Part shown: one piece after another, positions 1 to 7,046 of the stretch
Numbering within the stretch: position 1 is the first letter of the stretch
Layout: the number at the start of each line of letters is the position of its first letter
NCBI GenBank assembly: GCA_949282835.1
Contig: CASDQU010000038.1
Coordinates: 1 to 32,693, forward strand
Length of the DNA stretch: 32,693 nt
DNA from: an uncultured Bacillota bacterium
GTDB taxonomy: Bacteria; Bacillota; Clostridia; Christensenellales; UBA1242
Direction: 5' to 3'
Notes under the pieces: generated by a model
The model's database searches: none
Seen by the model: the letters and a program-made list of their open reading frames with translations, nothing else
Told to the model about the DNA's origin: nothing
Translations under genes and position numbers: made by a program

Positions 1-83
1 GATTTTGCTCCTCTATAACCCTTTGCACTTTTAAGAATAGAACGGCGTTTTTTTAATGCGTTTACTGATCTTTTAATTCTCAT
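1..83 (-). CDS. rplT: 50S ribosomal protein L20, N-terminal part (cut by window edge)
   Basis: Only the first 27-28 codons are in the window. They read MRIKRSVNALKKRRSILKSA followed by KGYRGAKS, which matches the very basic, rRNA-binding N-terminus of L20, including the conserved AKGY(R/F)G motif. The ATG at 83-81 is preceded by GGAGG at 94-90. The gene is last in the infC-rpmI-rplT operon, 11 bases after the rpmI stop. In Firmicutes L20 is the autoregulator that binds the infC leader, so the leader at 819-970 is its expected target (family knowledge). The rest of the gene lies beyond base 1. Confidence 0.93.
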   Translation of the reverse strand, partial: MRIKRSVNALKKRRSILKSAKGYRGAK

Positions 84-94
84 CTCATTCCTCC

Positions 95-289
95 TTATTT
101 AGCCAAAAGGGTCTTAATGTTTTGAGTGTTTTGACCTTTAATGTAAGAGCCCTTTCTTAATTTTCTTTTCGTTGACCTTGACTTTTTAGCAAGGAAATGA
201 CCTTTTCCAGGTCTAGCAAATTTAACTTCTCCACTAGCTGTTAAATGAAAACGCTTTTTGCATCCACTATGTGTTTTTTGTTTTGGCAT
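95..289 (-). CDS. rpmI: 50S ribosomal protein L35
   Basis: A 64-residue basic protein starting MPKQKTHSGCKKRFHLTASG, with the L35 signatures PK(Q/M)KTH and KRFxLTxSGxVK and a Lys/Arg-rich C-terminus. L35 is a small component of the large ribosomal subunit. An upstream in-frame start would add 17 residues and overlap infC. The ATG at 289-287 was chosen because the family begins exactly there and GGAGAAAGAT precedes it. It is the middle gene of infC-rpmI-rplT, 13 bases after infC. Confidence 0.96.
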   Translation of the reverse strand: MPKQKTHSGCKKRFHLTASGEVKFARPGKGHFLAKKSRSTKRKLRKGSYIKGQNTQNIKTLLAK

Positions 290-302
290 AATCTTTCTCC
301 TT

Positions 303-818
303 TTATTTAGCTTTTTTTGGACTGATAACAACAAAGACATTTCTTCCTAAAAGTTCAGGTTCTTTTTCAGTCAATCCATATTCACTTACTCTTGCACAAA
401 AATCCTTTACGATTTCTATAGCTTTTTTTACATAAGCTTGTTCTCGTCCTTTCATTCTAAGAGTAACTTTAACCTTATTCCCCTCTTTTAAGAATTTTGT
501 TGCACTAGAAACTCGATAAGCTATGTCATGTTCTTCAATAGTCATTGACAAGCGTACCTCTTTGGTCTCTATTATTTTTTGAGATTTTTTCATCTCCTTT
601 TCTTTTTTTAGTGCCTCATATTTAAACTTCCCATAGTTTAAAAGTTTACATACAGCAGGAATAGATGTTCCTGACATAAGCACTAAATCATAGCCGCGCT
701 CTTCAGCAATTTCAAGCGCTTCTTGTCTTGATAAAACTCCAAGTTGTTCTCCATTTTCACCTATTAAACGAACTTCCTTTGCTGTGATTTGTTCGTTTGT
801 TAAAAGTTCCTTAAAAAT
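303..818 (-). CDS. infC: translation initiation factor IF-3, AUU start codon
   Basis: IF-3 binds the 30S subunit, prevents premature 50S joining and proofreads the start codon. The 171-residue product contains the conserved N-terminal domain (NEQITAKEVRLIGENGEQLG, then ALEIAEERGYDLVLMSG) and the C-terminal domain with KVKVTLRMKGRE. The first canonical start, ATG at 683, would remove the whole N-terminal domain. Reading back in frame, homology continues to an ATT codon at 818-816, placed 8 bases after the Shine-Dalgarno AGGGGA (832-827). The frame is closed by TAA at 836-834, and no ATG or TTG lies between. An AUU start is the classic E. coli infC arrangement, through which IF-3 represses its own translation. 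First gene of infC-rpmI-rplT, behind an attenuator leader. Confidence 0.93.
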   Translation of the reverse strand: MFKELLTNEQITAKEVRLIGENGEQLGVLSRQEALEIAEERGYDLVLMSGTSIPAVCKLLNYGKFKYEALKKEKEMKKSQKIIETKEVRLSMTIEEHDIAYRVSSATKFLKEGNKVKVTLRMKGREQAYVKKAIEIVKDFCARVSEYGLTEKEPELLGRNVFVVISPKKAK

Positions 819-970
819 TGTTATAGTCCCCTTTTAATAAAAATTTGGTGGAAGCACAAAATTCCACCAAAACCAATATTTTCATAACAAAAGATTTAAT
901 CAAATATTTAAGTTTTTAACCTAGTTAAGCCCAAATGCCAACTGGTGAGAAGTGGAACTTCTACTTTCAT
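819..970 (-). promoter_or_regulatory. infC operon leader (L20-leader type)
   Basis: About 150 bases separate the predicted transcription start from the infC AUU. The leader contains GAAGTTCCACTTC-type complementary segments near 945-965 and ends in the attenuator hairpin. Firmicute infC-rpmI-rplT operons carry an L20-binding leader here, and the length, position and terminal hairpin fit. I did not fit a covariance model, so assignment to that RNA family rests on context plus the hairpin. Confidence 0.6.
836..871 (-). terminator. leader attenuator hairpin of infC
   Basis: A perfect 10-bp inverted repeat (844-853 with 862-871) has an 8-base loop and is followed on the minus strand by a U-rich run. 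It lies immediately before the infC Shine-Dalgarno. Its position inside the 5' leader, not after a gene, suggests conditional termination. L20-controlled attenuation is the known mechanism for this operon in Firmicutes. Confidence 0.75.
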
Positions 971-976
971 GTGAGT

Positions 977-1005
977 ATTCTAGCATATTAATTTTTTCTT
1001 GTCAA
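977..1005 (-). promoter_or_regulatory. promoter of infC-rpmI-rplT
   Basis: TTGACA (1005-1000), a 17-base spacer and TAGAAT (982-977) on the minus strand form a near-consensus vegetative sigma-A promoter. It sits just after the end of the CNNM-like gene and separates the ribosomal-protein operon from the asp23-to-xseB unit. Confidence 0.85.
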
Positions 1006-1022
1006 CTCTTTTAATTAAATTT

Positions 1023-1583
1023 TTATATAAATCTTTCTAAAATTTTTCCCAATCTTAGTATTATAATATTGCAGTTTTTTAAAGCATATTCTTTCATAAG
1101 TGCCTTAAAAAATATGGTAAGCCCTGCAATCAATGCTGATACACTGATTGATATTAGAATAAGTAGATGATTATCATAAATATTTTCAGTGAGAGCAACG
1201 ACAATACAAGCCCCTCCTGCACCACAAAGAGTACTGCAAATATCTCCCACTACATCTGCACAAAAAGAACAAACTTTTTCTGAATGTTTGCATAGTATAT
1301 ATCCAGTTACAGCCCCCTTTTTGTTTTCTTTTATCCACTGTTTAAAAACTTCTGTTTCTGCACTTGCTGCTGCTATGCCAATCATATCAAATATTACAGA
1401 GAAAAAAATAAATATTGATATTCCTATTGAGGCTACTGCAATTCCCATGCTTGTAAGCAGAGTTTGGCTTATAAAGCCAAAAAATAAAGACAAAGAAATT
1501 GCTATAAAAAACATTTTAATTGCCCAAGCGAATTTCCTTGCCCCTTTATAATTTTGAATTTGCGCTTTTGAATACCTTCTCAC
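1023..1583 (-). CDS. small CNNM/DUF21-like integral membrane protein
   Basis: The 186-residue protein has hydrophobic segments near residues 20-42, 45-68, 115-130 and 140-162, so it is a predicted multi-pass membrane protein. Residues 60-125 (FDMIGIAAASAE, then a Cys-rich HSEKVCSFCADVVGDICSTL stretch) resemble the DUF21/CNNM transmembrane module of CorB-type Mg/Co transport proteins. CBS and CorC domains are absent, so this would be a stand-alone membrane module; transport has not been shown for such short forms. Five cysteines cluster at about residues 97-125. The start is GTG with no clear Shine-Dalgarno, so the N-terminus is uncertain. It follows xseB by 41 bases and may be the last gene of that unit. 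Family assignment is from memory of motif patterns. Confidence 0.6.
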   Translation of the reverse strand: MRRYSKAQIQNYKGARKFAWAIKMFFIAISLSLFFGFISQTLLTSMGIAVASIGISIFIFFSVIFDMIGIAAASAETEVFKQWIKENKKGAVTGYILCKHSEKVCSFCADVVGDICSTLCGAGGACIVVALTENIYDNHLLILISISVSALIAGLTIFFKALMKEYALKNCNIIILRLGKILERFI

Positions 1584-1624
1584 AAAATAATGTATGTGCT
1601 GTTTTATTTTATTATGTCTAGTAT

Positions 1625-1840
1625 TCAGTTGCCATCTACTTCTTGAAGTCCATTTAAAGTCTCTTTAATTTCAGTTAATTTGCCTTTTGCCTCATCAAGA
1701 ATAGAGTAGCAATCTTTAATAATGCTTGCTCCCTCTTCCAAATTTTTTATTGCTTGGTCAATAGGCAAATTCCCCTCTTCAAATTTTTCAATTATCTCAT
1801 TTAATTTTTTAGTCGCCTCTTCATATGATAACTTATTCAT
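1625..1840 (-). CDS. xseB: exodeoxyribonuclease VII small subunit
   Basis: This 71-residue, mostly helical acidic protein matches XseB: LSYEEATKKLNEIIEKFEEG followed by NLPIDQAIKNLEEGASIIKDC. The small subunit coils around XseA to form exonuclease VII, which degrades single-stranded DNA in both directions during mismatch and recombination repair. The ATG at 1840 has GAGGAGGAATT upstream, and the gene overlaps the end of proS by 8 bases, so translation is probably coupled. Its partner xseA lies 1.7 kb upstream, on the other side of proS, instead of adjacent as usual. Confidence 0.93.
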   Translation of the reverse strand: MNKLSYEEATKKLNEIIEKFEEGNLPIDQAIKNLEEGASIIKDCYSILDEAKGKLTEIKETLNGLQEVDGN

Positions 1841-3548
1841 AATTCCTCCTCAATTCTTTACATGTTTTAGCGAGAAATGACTTTAATTCTTTCAAGTTAA
1901 CCATTATCTTTTCGCCAGTTTTCCTTATTGTAATTTCAGCCCCTTGATTAGCAAGACTTCTTGGACTTATAAGAACTCTAATAGGTATTCCCATTAATTC
2001 ACTATCAGTGAGTTTTATACCAGCCGAAACATTACGGTCATCATATATGACTTCGAATTTTTTTGATAAACTCTTATACAATTCTTCAGCTTTTAATTTA
2101 ACATTATCATCATCCATTCTAAGAGGCGATAGATAAATTTGCCATGGAGCTATTGCAATAGGCCAAACTATACCCTTTTCATCAGATAACTCTTCCACAA
2201 TTCCAGCTAGACTTCTTCCAACCCCAATACCATAACATCCCATTATAGGGTTTATTTGCTCTCCATTTCTATCTTGAATTGTCATACCCATGCTTTTAGT
2301 ATACTTTGTGCCAAGCTGGAAAATGTTGCCGACTTCAATGCCCTTTTTTATATTTAGAGGATGTCCACAAATTGGACATTTTTCTCCTTCACTAACTTTG
2401 GCAATGTCGTAATATGTTTTTACTTTGACATCTCTTTCCATATTGACATTAATAAGATGATATTTCTCTTTATTAGCCCCGCATACAAGCCCTTTTTGTC
2501 CTGAAATAGATTTGTCAAAGACAAGGATGGCATTATCTATTGTTAAACCTATTGGTCCAATATTGCCTTTAACAAGCCCATCTTCACTTATATCTTTTAC
2601 AACAACATCTCCCCCTACAATTTTCTTCAATTTTGCTTCATTTATTTCTTTGTCGCCTCGAATAAATGCTACAACAACTGAATTAGGGTCGCCTTCTATG
2701 GCATAACAAACAGCTTTAATTATTTGTTTTTGGTCTATCTTGAGATAATTAGACACTTCATCTATACTTTTTGCGTCTTCGGTATAAACTTCTTGCAGCT
2801 TGCCATCATTGAAGGTTACTTTGTCAATAATTGAGGTTGCTATCTCCATATTAGCTTTATAGTCGCAATGAGAGCAAATGATAATATTGTCTTCGCCTGC
2901 TTCAACAAGAAGTTGAAATTCATCAGCTTTTTGACCGCCCATCATTCCGCTGTCAGATGAAACAGCGATACAATTTTTCATGCCCATTCTTTTAAAAATG
3001 GTCTGATATGATTTATAAACTTTTTTATAATAATTTTCTAAATCTTTTTGAGAGGTATGGAAGGAATAAGCATCTTTCATGGTAAATTCTTTTACACGAA
3101 GTAACCCTGCCCTTGGTCTTGCTTCATCTCTAAATTTAGTTTGAATTTGATAAATCATGTATGGCAACTGGTCATAACTTTTTATGGTATTTTGGCATAG
3201 ATGTACAGCCGCCTCTTCATGTGTCATACCTAAAAGCATATCATGATTATTTCTATCTTTAAATCTAACCATTTCTTGACCAATGGAATTAAATCGCCCA
3301 CTTTTTTCCCATAATTCTTTAGGCATTACAACAGGCATTAAAACTTCTTGTCCACCTATTTTGTTCATCTCTTCTCTGATTATATTTATAATTTTCAAAC
3401 TAACCCTTTGTCCTGCTGGCATGAGAGTATAGATGCCATTGCTAACCTGTTTTATATAACCTGCACGCAACAATAAACTATGGCTTTTTGCAACTACGCC
3501 ATTTGGAATATCTTTTAATCTTTCACTTACAAGTTTTGAAACTCTCAT
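1833..3548 (-). CDS. proS: prolyl-tRNA synthetase (bacterial type with editing domain)
   Basis: This class II synthetase charges tRNA-Pro with proline. The 571 residues match the usual bacterial length. Visible elements are the N-terminal catalytic block (GIYTLMPAGQRV, IREEMNKIGGQEVLMPV), motif 2 (TKFRDEARPRAGLLRVKEF), a YbaK-like editing insertion at about residues 230-385, motif 3 (IMGCYGIGVGRSLAGI, about 435-450) and the C-terminal anticodon-binding domain. Paired cysteines (CSHC and CPIC) flank the insertion. AAGGAG lies before the ATG at 3548, and only 3 bases separate it from xseA. In many Firmicutes proS lies between rseP and polC; here it sits between xseA and xseB. Confidence 0.97.
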   Translation of the reverse strand: MRVSKLVSERLKDIPNGVVAKSHSLLLRAGYIKQVSNGIYTLMPAGQRVSLKIINIIREEMNKIGGQEVLMPVVMPKELWEKSGRFNSIGQEMVRFKDRNNHDMLLGMTHEEAAVHLCQNTIKSYDQLPYMIYQIQTKFRDEARPRAGLLRVKEFTMKDAYSFHTSQKDLENYYKKVYKSYQTIFKRMGMKNCIAVSSDSGMMGGQKADEFQLLVEAGEDNIIICSHCDYKANMEIATSIIDKVTFNDGKLQEVYTEDAKSIDEVSNYLKIDQKQIIKAVCYAIEGDPNSVVVAFIRGDKEINEAKLKKIVGGDVVVKDISEDGLVKGNIGPIGLTIDNAILVFDKSISGQKGLVCGANKEKYHLINVNMERDVKVKTYYDIAKVSEGEKCPICGHPLNIKKGIEVGNIFQLGTKYTKSMGMTIQDRNGEQINPIMGCYGIGVGRSLAGIVEELSDEKGIVWPIAIAPWQIYLSPLRMDDDNVKLKAEELYKSLSKKFEVIYDDRNVSAGIKLTDSELMGIPIRVLISPRSLANQGAEITIRKTGEKIMVNLKELKSFLAKTCKELRRNYE

Positions 3549-3551
3549 ATT

Positions 3552-4730
3552 TTACTCCTTTTCTTTTGGTGATGCTTTCAATTTGCCATCTTTAAAGATT
3601 ATACTTAAATCGCTATTAAAATCAATATTATTTATTGAAGATATGCTAATACCATTCTGTTCAATTTTGGCAAATCCTTTGTTTAAAATTTCAACTGGGT
3701 TATTTTTATTTAATGTAATTTCACTTAAGCCTAACTCATAATATTTGGAATTAATATAATTCTCATAACAAACAGTCAAAGAGCGGTAAATATTTCCAAT
3801 TAAATTTCTATTTGCATCTAATTTCTTCTCGCCTACGCTAATGAATTTAAATTTTTTAAGTTCTAACTCATTTTGAATATTTGAGATAAAAGTATCAAAA
3901 GTGCGCAATAAATTATTAGCAGTAGATATAAATTGTTCTTTTTTGCTTTCATTATCAACAGTCAAAAGTTCGGCAGCGGCTGAAGGAGTTGGCGCTCTTA
4001 GGTCACTAACAAAATCGATAATAGTATAGTCGGTTTCATGTCCTACTGCTGATACTAAAAATTTAGGACATTTATAGGCTGCTCTTGCCACTATTTCAGT
4101 ATTGTAAGCCGATAAATCTTCCAGCGAGCCCCCTCCTCTTGCTACAATTATAGCATCAATTTTATCATAATTACCCATAACATCAATCGCATGAGCAATT
4201 TCTTTTTCTGCCAAATTACCTTGAACTTTTGTATTGAAAAGCACTATGTCAACCGCGGGATTTCTTCTCCAAACAATATTTTTAATATCCTGAAGAACTG
4301 CTCCTTCGCTTGAGGTTATAACTCCTATCCTAGCTATCTTTTTAGGCATGGGCTGTTTGCCTGAAATATCAAAAAGCCCTTCTTCTTCAAGTTTTTGTTT
4401 GAGTTTTAAAAATTCTTCAAAAAGTTTACCCTGCCCAAGCTTTTCAACTCTTATAACATTAAAATTAAATTTACCAGCTTTAGTATAATAGTTTGGCGAG
4501 CCTGTAATGATAACTTTATTTCCTTCAATTATTTGCGAAACAAAATTAGGATAGAAACATACACATGAAAGAGTAGAAGTTTCATCTTTCAATGAAAAAT
4601 ATATCACATTTCTAGAAAAACTCACTCCAAAAACTTCCCCTACTATTGAGATGTTATGTAGAAGCTCCTCACTATCAAATATCTGTTTGATATAATTATT
4701 AAATTTTGTAACACTTATTGCTTGTTCCAT
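3552..4730 (-). CDS. xseA: exodeoxyribonuclease VII large subunit
   Basis: The catalytic subunit of exonuclease VII, 392 residues. An N-terminal OB fold (about 1-100: SVTKFNNYIKQIFDSEELLH, then IVGEVFGVSFSRNVIYFSLKD) binds single-stranded DNA. The catalytic core follows with the hallmarks IGVITSSEGAVLQDI (about 135-150), DAIIVARGGGSLEDLSAYN (about 190-208), and VGHETDYTIIDFVSDLRAPT with PSAAAE (about 228-250). A coiled-coil region that binds XseB follows. The start ATG lies 4 bases after the nusB stop without an obvious Shine-Dalgarno, so it may depend on translation from nusB. Confidence 0.97.
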   Translation of the reverse strand: MEQAISVTKFNNYIKQIFDSEELLHNISIVGEVFGVSFSRNVIYFSLKDETSTLSCVCFYPNFVSQIIEGNKVIITGSPNYYTKAGKFNFNVIRVEKLGQGKLFEEFLKLKQKLEEEGLFDISGKQPMPKKIARIGVITSSEGAVLQDIKNIVWRRNPAVDIVLFNTKVQGNLAEKEIAHAIDVMGNYDKIDAIIVARGGGSLEDLSAYNTEIVARAAYKCPKFLVSAVGHETDYTIIDFVSDLRAPTPSAAAELLTVDNESKKEQFISTANNLLRTFDTFISNIQNELELKKFKFISVGEKKLDANRNLIGNIYRSLTVCYENYINSKYYELGLSEITLNKNNPVEILNKGFAKIEQNGISISSINNIDFNSDLSIIFKDGKLKASPKEKE

Positions 4731-4734
4731 ATCG

Positions 4735-5124
4735 TTAATTAAGATTTAAGTCTTTTATAATAGATGCTAATACTCCATTTATAAAACGACTACTTTTTTG
4801 AGTTGAGAATTTTTTTGCCAAATTTACAATTTCATTAATTGCAACTTGTTTAGGCGTTTTATTATATAATATTTCAGTTAAAGCTTCATAGATTAAAGCA
4901 AGATCAACCTTATAAACTCTATCAAGCTCATATCCTATTAAATGTTGAGAAACAATCGCTTCAAGTTCTCCTTTATTTTCTTCAAAGTTTTTTACAATAC
5001 TTTTTGCAAATAATAAATCCTCTTCTTTTGTCAAAGTTGCAAAAAACTCTTCGTCAAAATACTCTTTAACGAAAAGTCTTTCATAGATAAGCTGAAAAGC
5101 AAGCTCTCTTGCGTCATTTCTCAT
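4735..5124 (-). CDS. nusB: transcription antitermination factor NusB
   Basis: This 129-residue all-helical RNA-binding protein joins NusE/S10 on boxA RNA during rRNA antitermination. It shows the N-terminal MRNDARELAFQLIYE signature (usual form RxxARexAlqxLY) and the C-terminal TPKQVAINEIVNLAKKF with RFINGVLASI. A longer reading adds 14 residues inside asp23; the start at 5124 is preferred because the family begins at R(x)nAR and it puts the gene right after the asp23 stop. It is followed closely by xseA, the usual asp23-nusB-xseA order next to spoIIIA. Confidence 0.95.
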   Translation of the reverse strand: MRNDARELAFQLIYERLFVKEYFDEEFFATLTKEEDLLFAKSIVKNFEENKGELEAIVSQHLIGYELDRVYKVDLALIYEALTEILYNKTPKQVAINEIVNLAKKFSTQKSSRFINGVLASIIKDLNLN

Positions 5125-5125
5125 T

Positions 5126-5488
5126 TTAACCTTCCTCATCACACTCAACGCCATATACATGGACATTGATTTTGCCTGGGTTTAACCCTACCATAGAAGA
5201 GAGTGAATTTTTAATGTTTTCTTGTACTCTATAGGCGATATCTGGTACACTGTAACCAATGTACACTTTAATATATACATCGACAGTTAAATTTCCATTG
5301 ATATCAAACTTTATGCTGACACCCTCATTTTTAGGCTTAACCATTTTTTTGTATAAAGGAAGATAGTCATTAGTCAAAGAATGAACACCATTAATTTCCT
5401 TAGTGGCAAGATTAATAATAGAAAGAAGAATTTCTCTATCTATTTCCACCTTGCCTTTACCTAGCATATTCTTCTTTGTTTTGTTCAT
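5126..5488 (-). CDS. Asp23/Gls24 family envelope stress response protein
   Basis: The 120-residue protein is an Asp23 (DUF322) family member: GKVEIDREILLSIINLATKE followed by INGVHSL near the N-terminus, then the alternating VDVYIKVYIGYSVPDIAYRV block and KINVHVYGVEC at the end. Family members are small cytoplasmic or membrane-associated proteins linked to cell-envelope homeostasis; the exact role here is unknown. The gene starts at ATG 5488 behind AGAGGTGG and has its own promoter (5510-5539). It heads the nusB-xseA-proS-xseB unit, a common position next to spoIIIAH in Clostridia. Confidence 0.93.
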   Translation of the reverse strand: MNKTKKNMLGKGKVEIDREILLSIINLATKEINGVHSLTNDYLPLYKKMVKPKNEGVSIKFDINGNLTVDVYIKVYIGYSVPDIAYRVQENIKNSLSSMVGLNPGKINVHVYGVECDEEG

Positions 5489-5509
5489 AATTCCACCTCT
5501 ATCTTTTGT

Positions 5510-5539
5510 ATTATAACATATTTTTTTTTATTTTTGCAA
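5510..5539 (-). promoter_or_regulatory. promoter of asp23-nusB-xseA-proS-xseB
   Basis: TTGCAA (5539-5534), 18-base spacer, TATAAT (5515-5510). It directly follows the spoIIIAH stop codon and gives the housekeeping genes vegetative transcription independent of the sporulation operon upstream. The -10 is perfect; the -35 matches the consensus at 4 of 6. Confidence 0.6.
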
Positions 5540-6010
5540 TTATTCTACTGGAATAATTTTGATATTTTCAATTCCAACAGAAAGTTCAGTTTGAATAACC
5601 GAAACAATTTGAGCAACTTCACTAGAAGTAAGTTCTGCAGCTTTAACTACAGCATTTACATTTGAATCGGAAATAGTAACAACACAATCGGCAAAGCCCT
5701 TTGATTTAATAAGTCCCTCTACTACTAATTCCTGTTCCATTTGGTCAATCAAAGCAAGTTTTGCGGTTTCTGCATTTTTAATCGCTTCTTCTGATGATGA
5801 TTCGCTAGAAATTATAGCATCATAATAAAGCATCTCTTGGTCGCGCGTAGATTCTCTATCATTTCTATAAGTTTGGAAATAACTTGAAGTTGTAGTAGTT
5901 TCATTATTATTATTTGACACAGACTTGTTAAGCATAACATTTAAATAGCCAGTAACCCCTAGAAGAAGTACCATAACTGCAATAATGATAATTTTTGTTC
6001 TTTTTTTCAT
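5540..6010 (-). CDS. spoIIIAH: stage III sporulation protein AH
   Basis: SpoIIIAH sits in the mother-cell membrane facing the forespore and binds forespore SpoIIQ across the intermembrane space, forming part of the feeding channel (family knowledge). The 156-residue product has one N-terminal membrane segment (about 6-24, IIIIAVMVLLLGVTGYLNV), a Ser/Thr/Asn-rich linker, and a C-terminal YscJ/FliF-like ring-building domain (about 75-156; GFADCVVTISDSNVNAVVKA, then SVIQTELSV). ATG 6010 was chosen because AAGGAGTG lies just upstream; a GTG two codons earlier falls inside that Shine-Dalgarno. Last gene of spoIIIA. Confidence 0.92.
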   Translation of the reverse strand: MKKRTKIIIIAVMVLLLGVTGYLNVMLNKSVSNNNNETTTTSSYFQTYRNDRESTRDQEMLYYDAIISSESSSEEAIKNAETAKLALIDQMEQELVVEGLIKSKGFADCVVTISDSNVNAVVKAAELTSSEVAQIVSVIQTELSVGIENIKIIPVE

Positions 6011-6024
6011 AATCACTCCTTTTA

Positions 6025-6546
6025 TTAGCTTAATATATTTATCTTTGAGTTGTCTACATCTATCACCGTTTGAATGACGCTTAGTATATTCATCTTTACC
6101 GAAACATCACTTGCGCCGCTTGCAACTACAACAAGCCCGCTTATTATTGGATAGATTTCCTTCTCAAGTACAGGTTGTCCATCAACTAAAACGACTGACG
6201 AAGTAGTTACAGTTGTGCCATTTGAAGTCGTTCTTGTTTCATCTTCGGTAACATAGACATATTCAAAGCCTTTTTCTAATGTAATTATAACTTCAACATC
6301 TCCCGCATTTTTTACTTTTGTTAATACACTTTCAAGTTTATTCTCAAGGTAGTCCACATATTCCAAAGAGGAAGAAAATTCTTGATTAATATTGTCATCT
6401 TTTGTAGAGGAAGCTTCCTTTTGTTTGTTAAAGACTGAAGAAAAATATATGATTGCTATGATGAGAGCTAGTCCAACAGCTATATAAATATGAATATGCT
6501 TAACCTTTTTAATACGCTGGTAAAGAGCTTTGAATTTATCCGTCAT
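6025..6546 (-). CDS. spoIIIAG: stage III sporulation protein AG
   Basis: SpoIIIAG builds a large ring between mother-cell and forespore membranes (family knowledge). The 173-residue protein has an N-terminal membrane helix (about 18-38, IHIYIAVGLALIIAIIYFSS) and a ring domain with the insertion typical of AG: VEVIITLEKGFEYVYVTEDE, a Thr/Ser-rich strand loop, then ISGLVVVASGASDVSVKMNI. That GLVVVA(S)GA pattern is characteristic. The start at 6546 (MTDKFKALYQ) overlaps spoIIIAF by 11 bases; a longer reading from 6576 would overlap by 41 bases and lacks support. Confidence 0.92.
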   Translation of the reverse strand: MTDKFKALYQRIKKVKHIHIYIAVGLALIIAIIYFSSVFNKQKEASSTKDDNINQEFSSSLEYVDYLENKLESVLTKVKNAGDVEVIITLEKGFEYVYVTEDETRTTSNGTTVTTSSVVLVDGQPVLEKEIYPIISGLVVVASGASDVSVKMNILSVIQTVIDVDNSKINILS

Positions 6547-7036
6547 AAAGAATAGCCTCCTTGTCAATATCAACATAGTTTACAATGATATTTGTAATAT
6601 CTTTCTTTATCTTTGTTATATCTTTATGCTCAGCATTTTCAGTTATTACTAAACTTGTTAAATCGACAGTAATCGACTTAAATTGCATTGCATTATCAAA
6701 AATGTCACAGTTTATATATACTTCAACATTTTGGTAGCCATTGTTATAAATGGCTTTTTCTAGTTGCTCTTTTACAACAGAGATTTTATTTAAATTTAAT
6801 TGATAGATGTAGTCTTGGTCTGCTTCTATTCCGCTTTCATCTAGAATATTAGATATATTAAAATTTTTATTTAAAAGTTTTGGAATTGGCAATAAAATAA
6901 CTAAAACAACTATAAAAGAAAACACCCCTCTTATATATCTATTTAGTTGCCCTTCTGGCAGAATAAGTTCTAATACAACTGAAAGACAAATAATGCCAGC
7001 TATAGATAAAATCCAATTAGATAATTCTCCTATCAT
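6536..7036 (-). CDS. spoIIIAF: stage III sporulation protein AF
   Basis: The 166-residue protein has two closely spaced hydrophobic segments (about 7-28 and 36-53: LSIAGIICLSVVLELILPEG, then GVFSFIVVLVILLPIPKLL) and a small soluble C-terminal domain (about 90-166). This is the SpoIIIAF layout: two membrane helices plus a ring-building-motif-like fold. The short N-terminal W-x-L-S-(I/V)-A-G-I motif is also typical. ATG at 7036 is preceded by GGAGAGAAAT. It lies between spoIIIAE and spoIIIAG, as in all spoIIIA operons. Confidence 0.9.
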   Translation of the reverse strand: MIGELSNWILSIAGIICLSVVLELILPEGQLNRYIRGVFSFIVVLVILLPIPKLLNKNFNISNILDESGIEADQDYIYQLNLNKISVVKEQLEKAIYNNGYQNVEVYINCDIFDNAMQFKSITVDLTSLVITENAEHKDITKIKKDITNIIVNYVDIDKEAILYDG

Positions 7037-7046
7037 ATTTCTCTCC

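Noticed and set aside
303..683. Short IF-3 of 126 residues starting at ATG 683
   Set aside because: Would drop the conserved N-terminal domain that is clearly encoded in frame upstream to the AUU codon.
1189..1551. 120-residue plus-strand ORF opposite the CNNM-like gene
   Set aside because: Antisense shadow with no Shine-Dalgarno and no recognisable sequence; the minus frame has membrane-protein composition.
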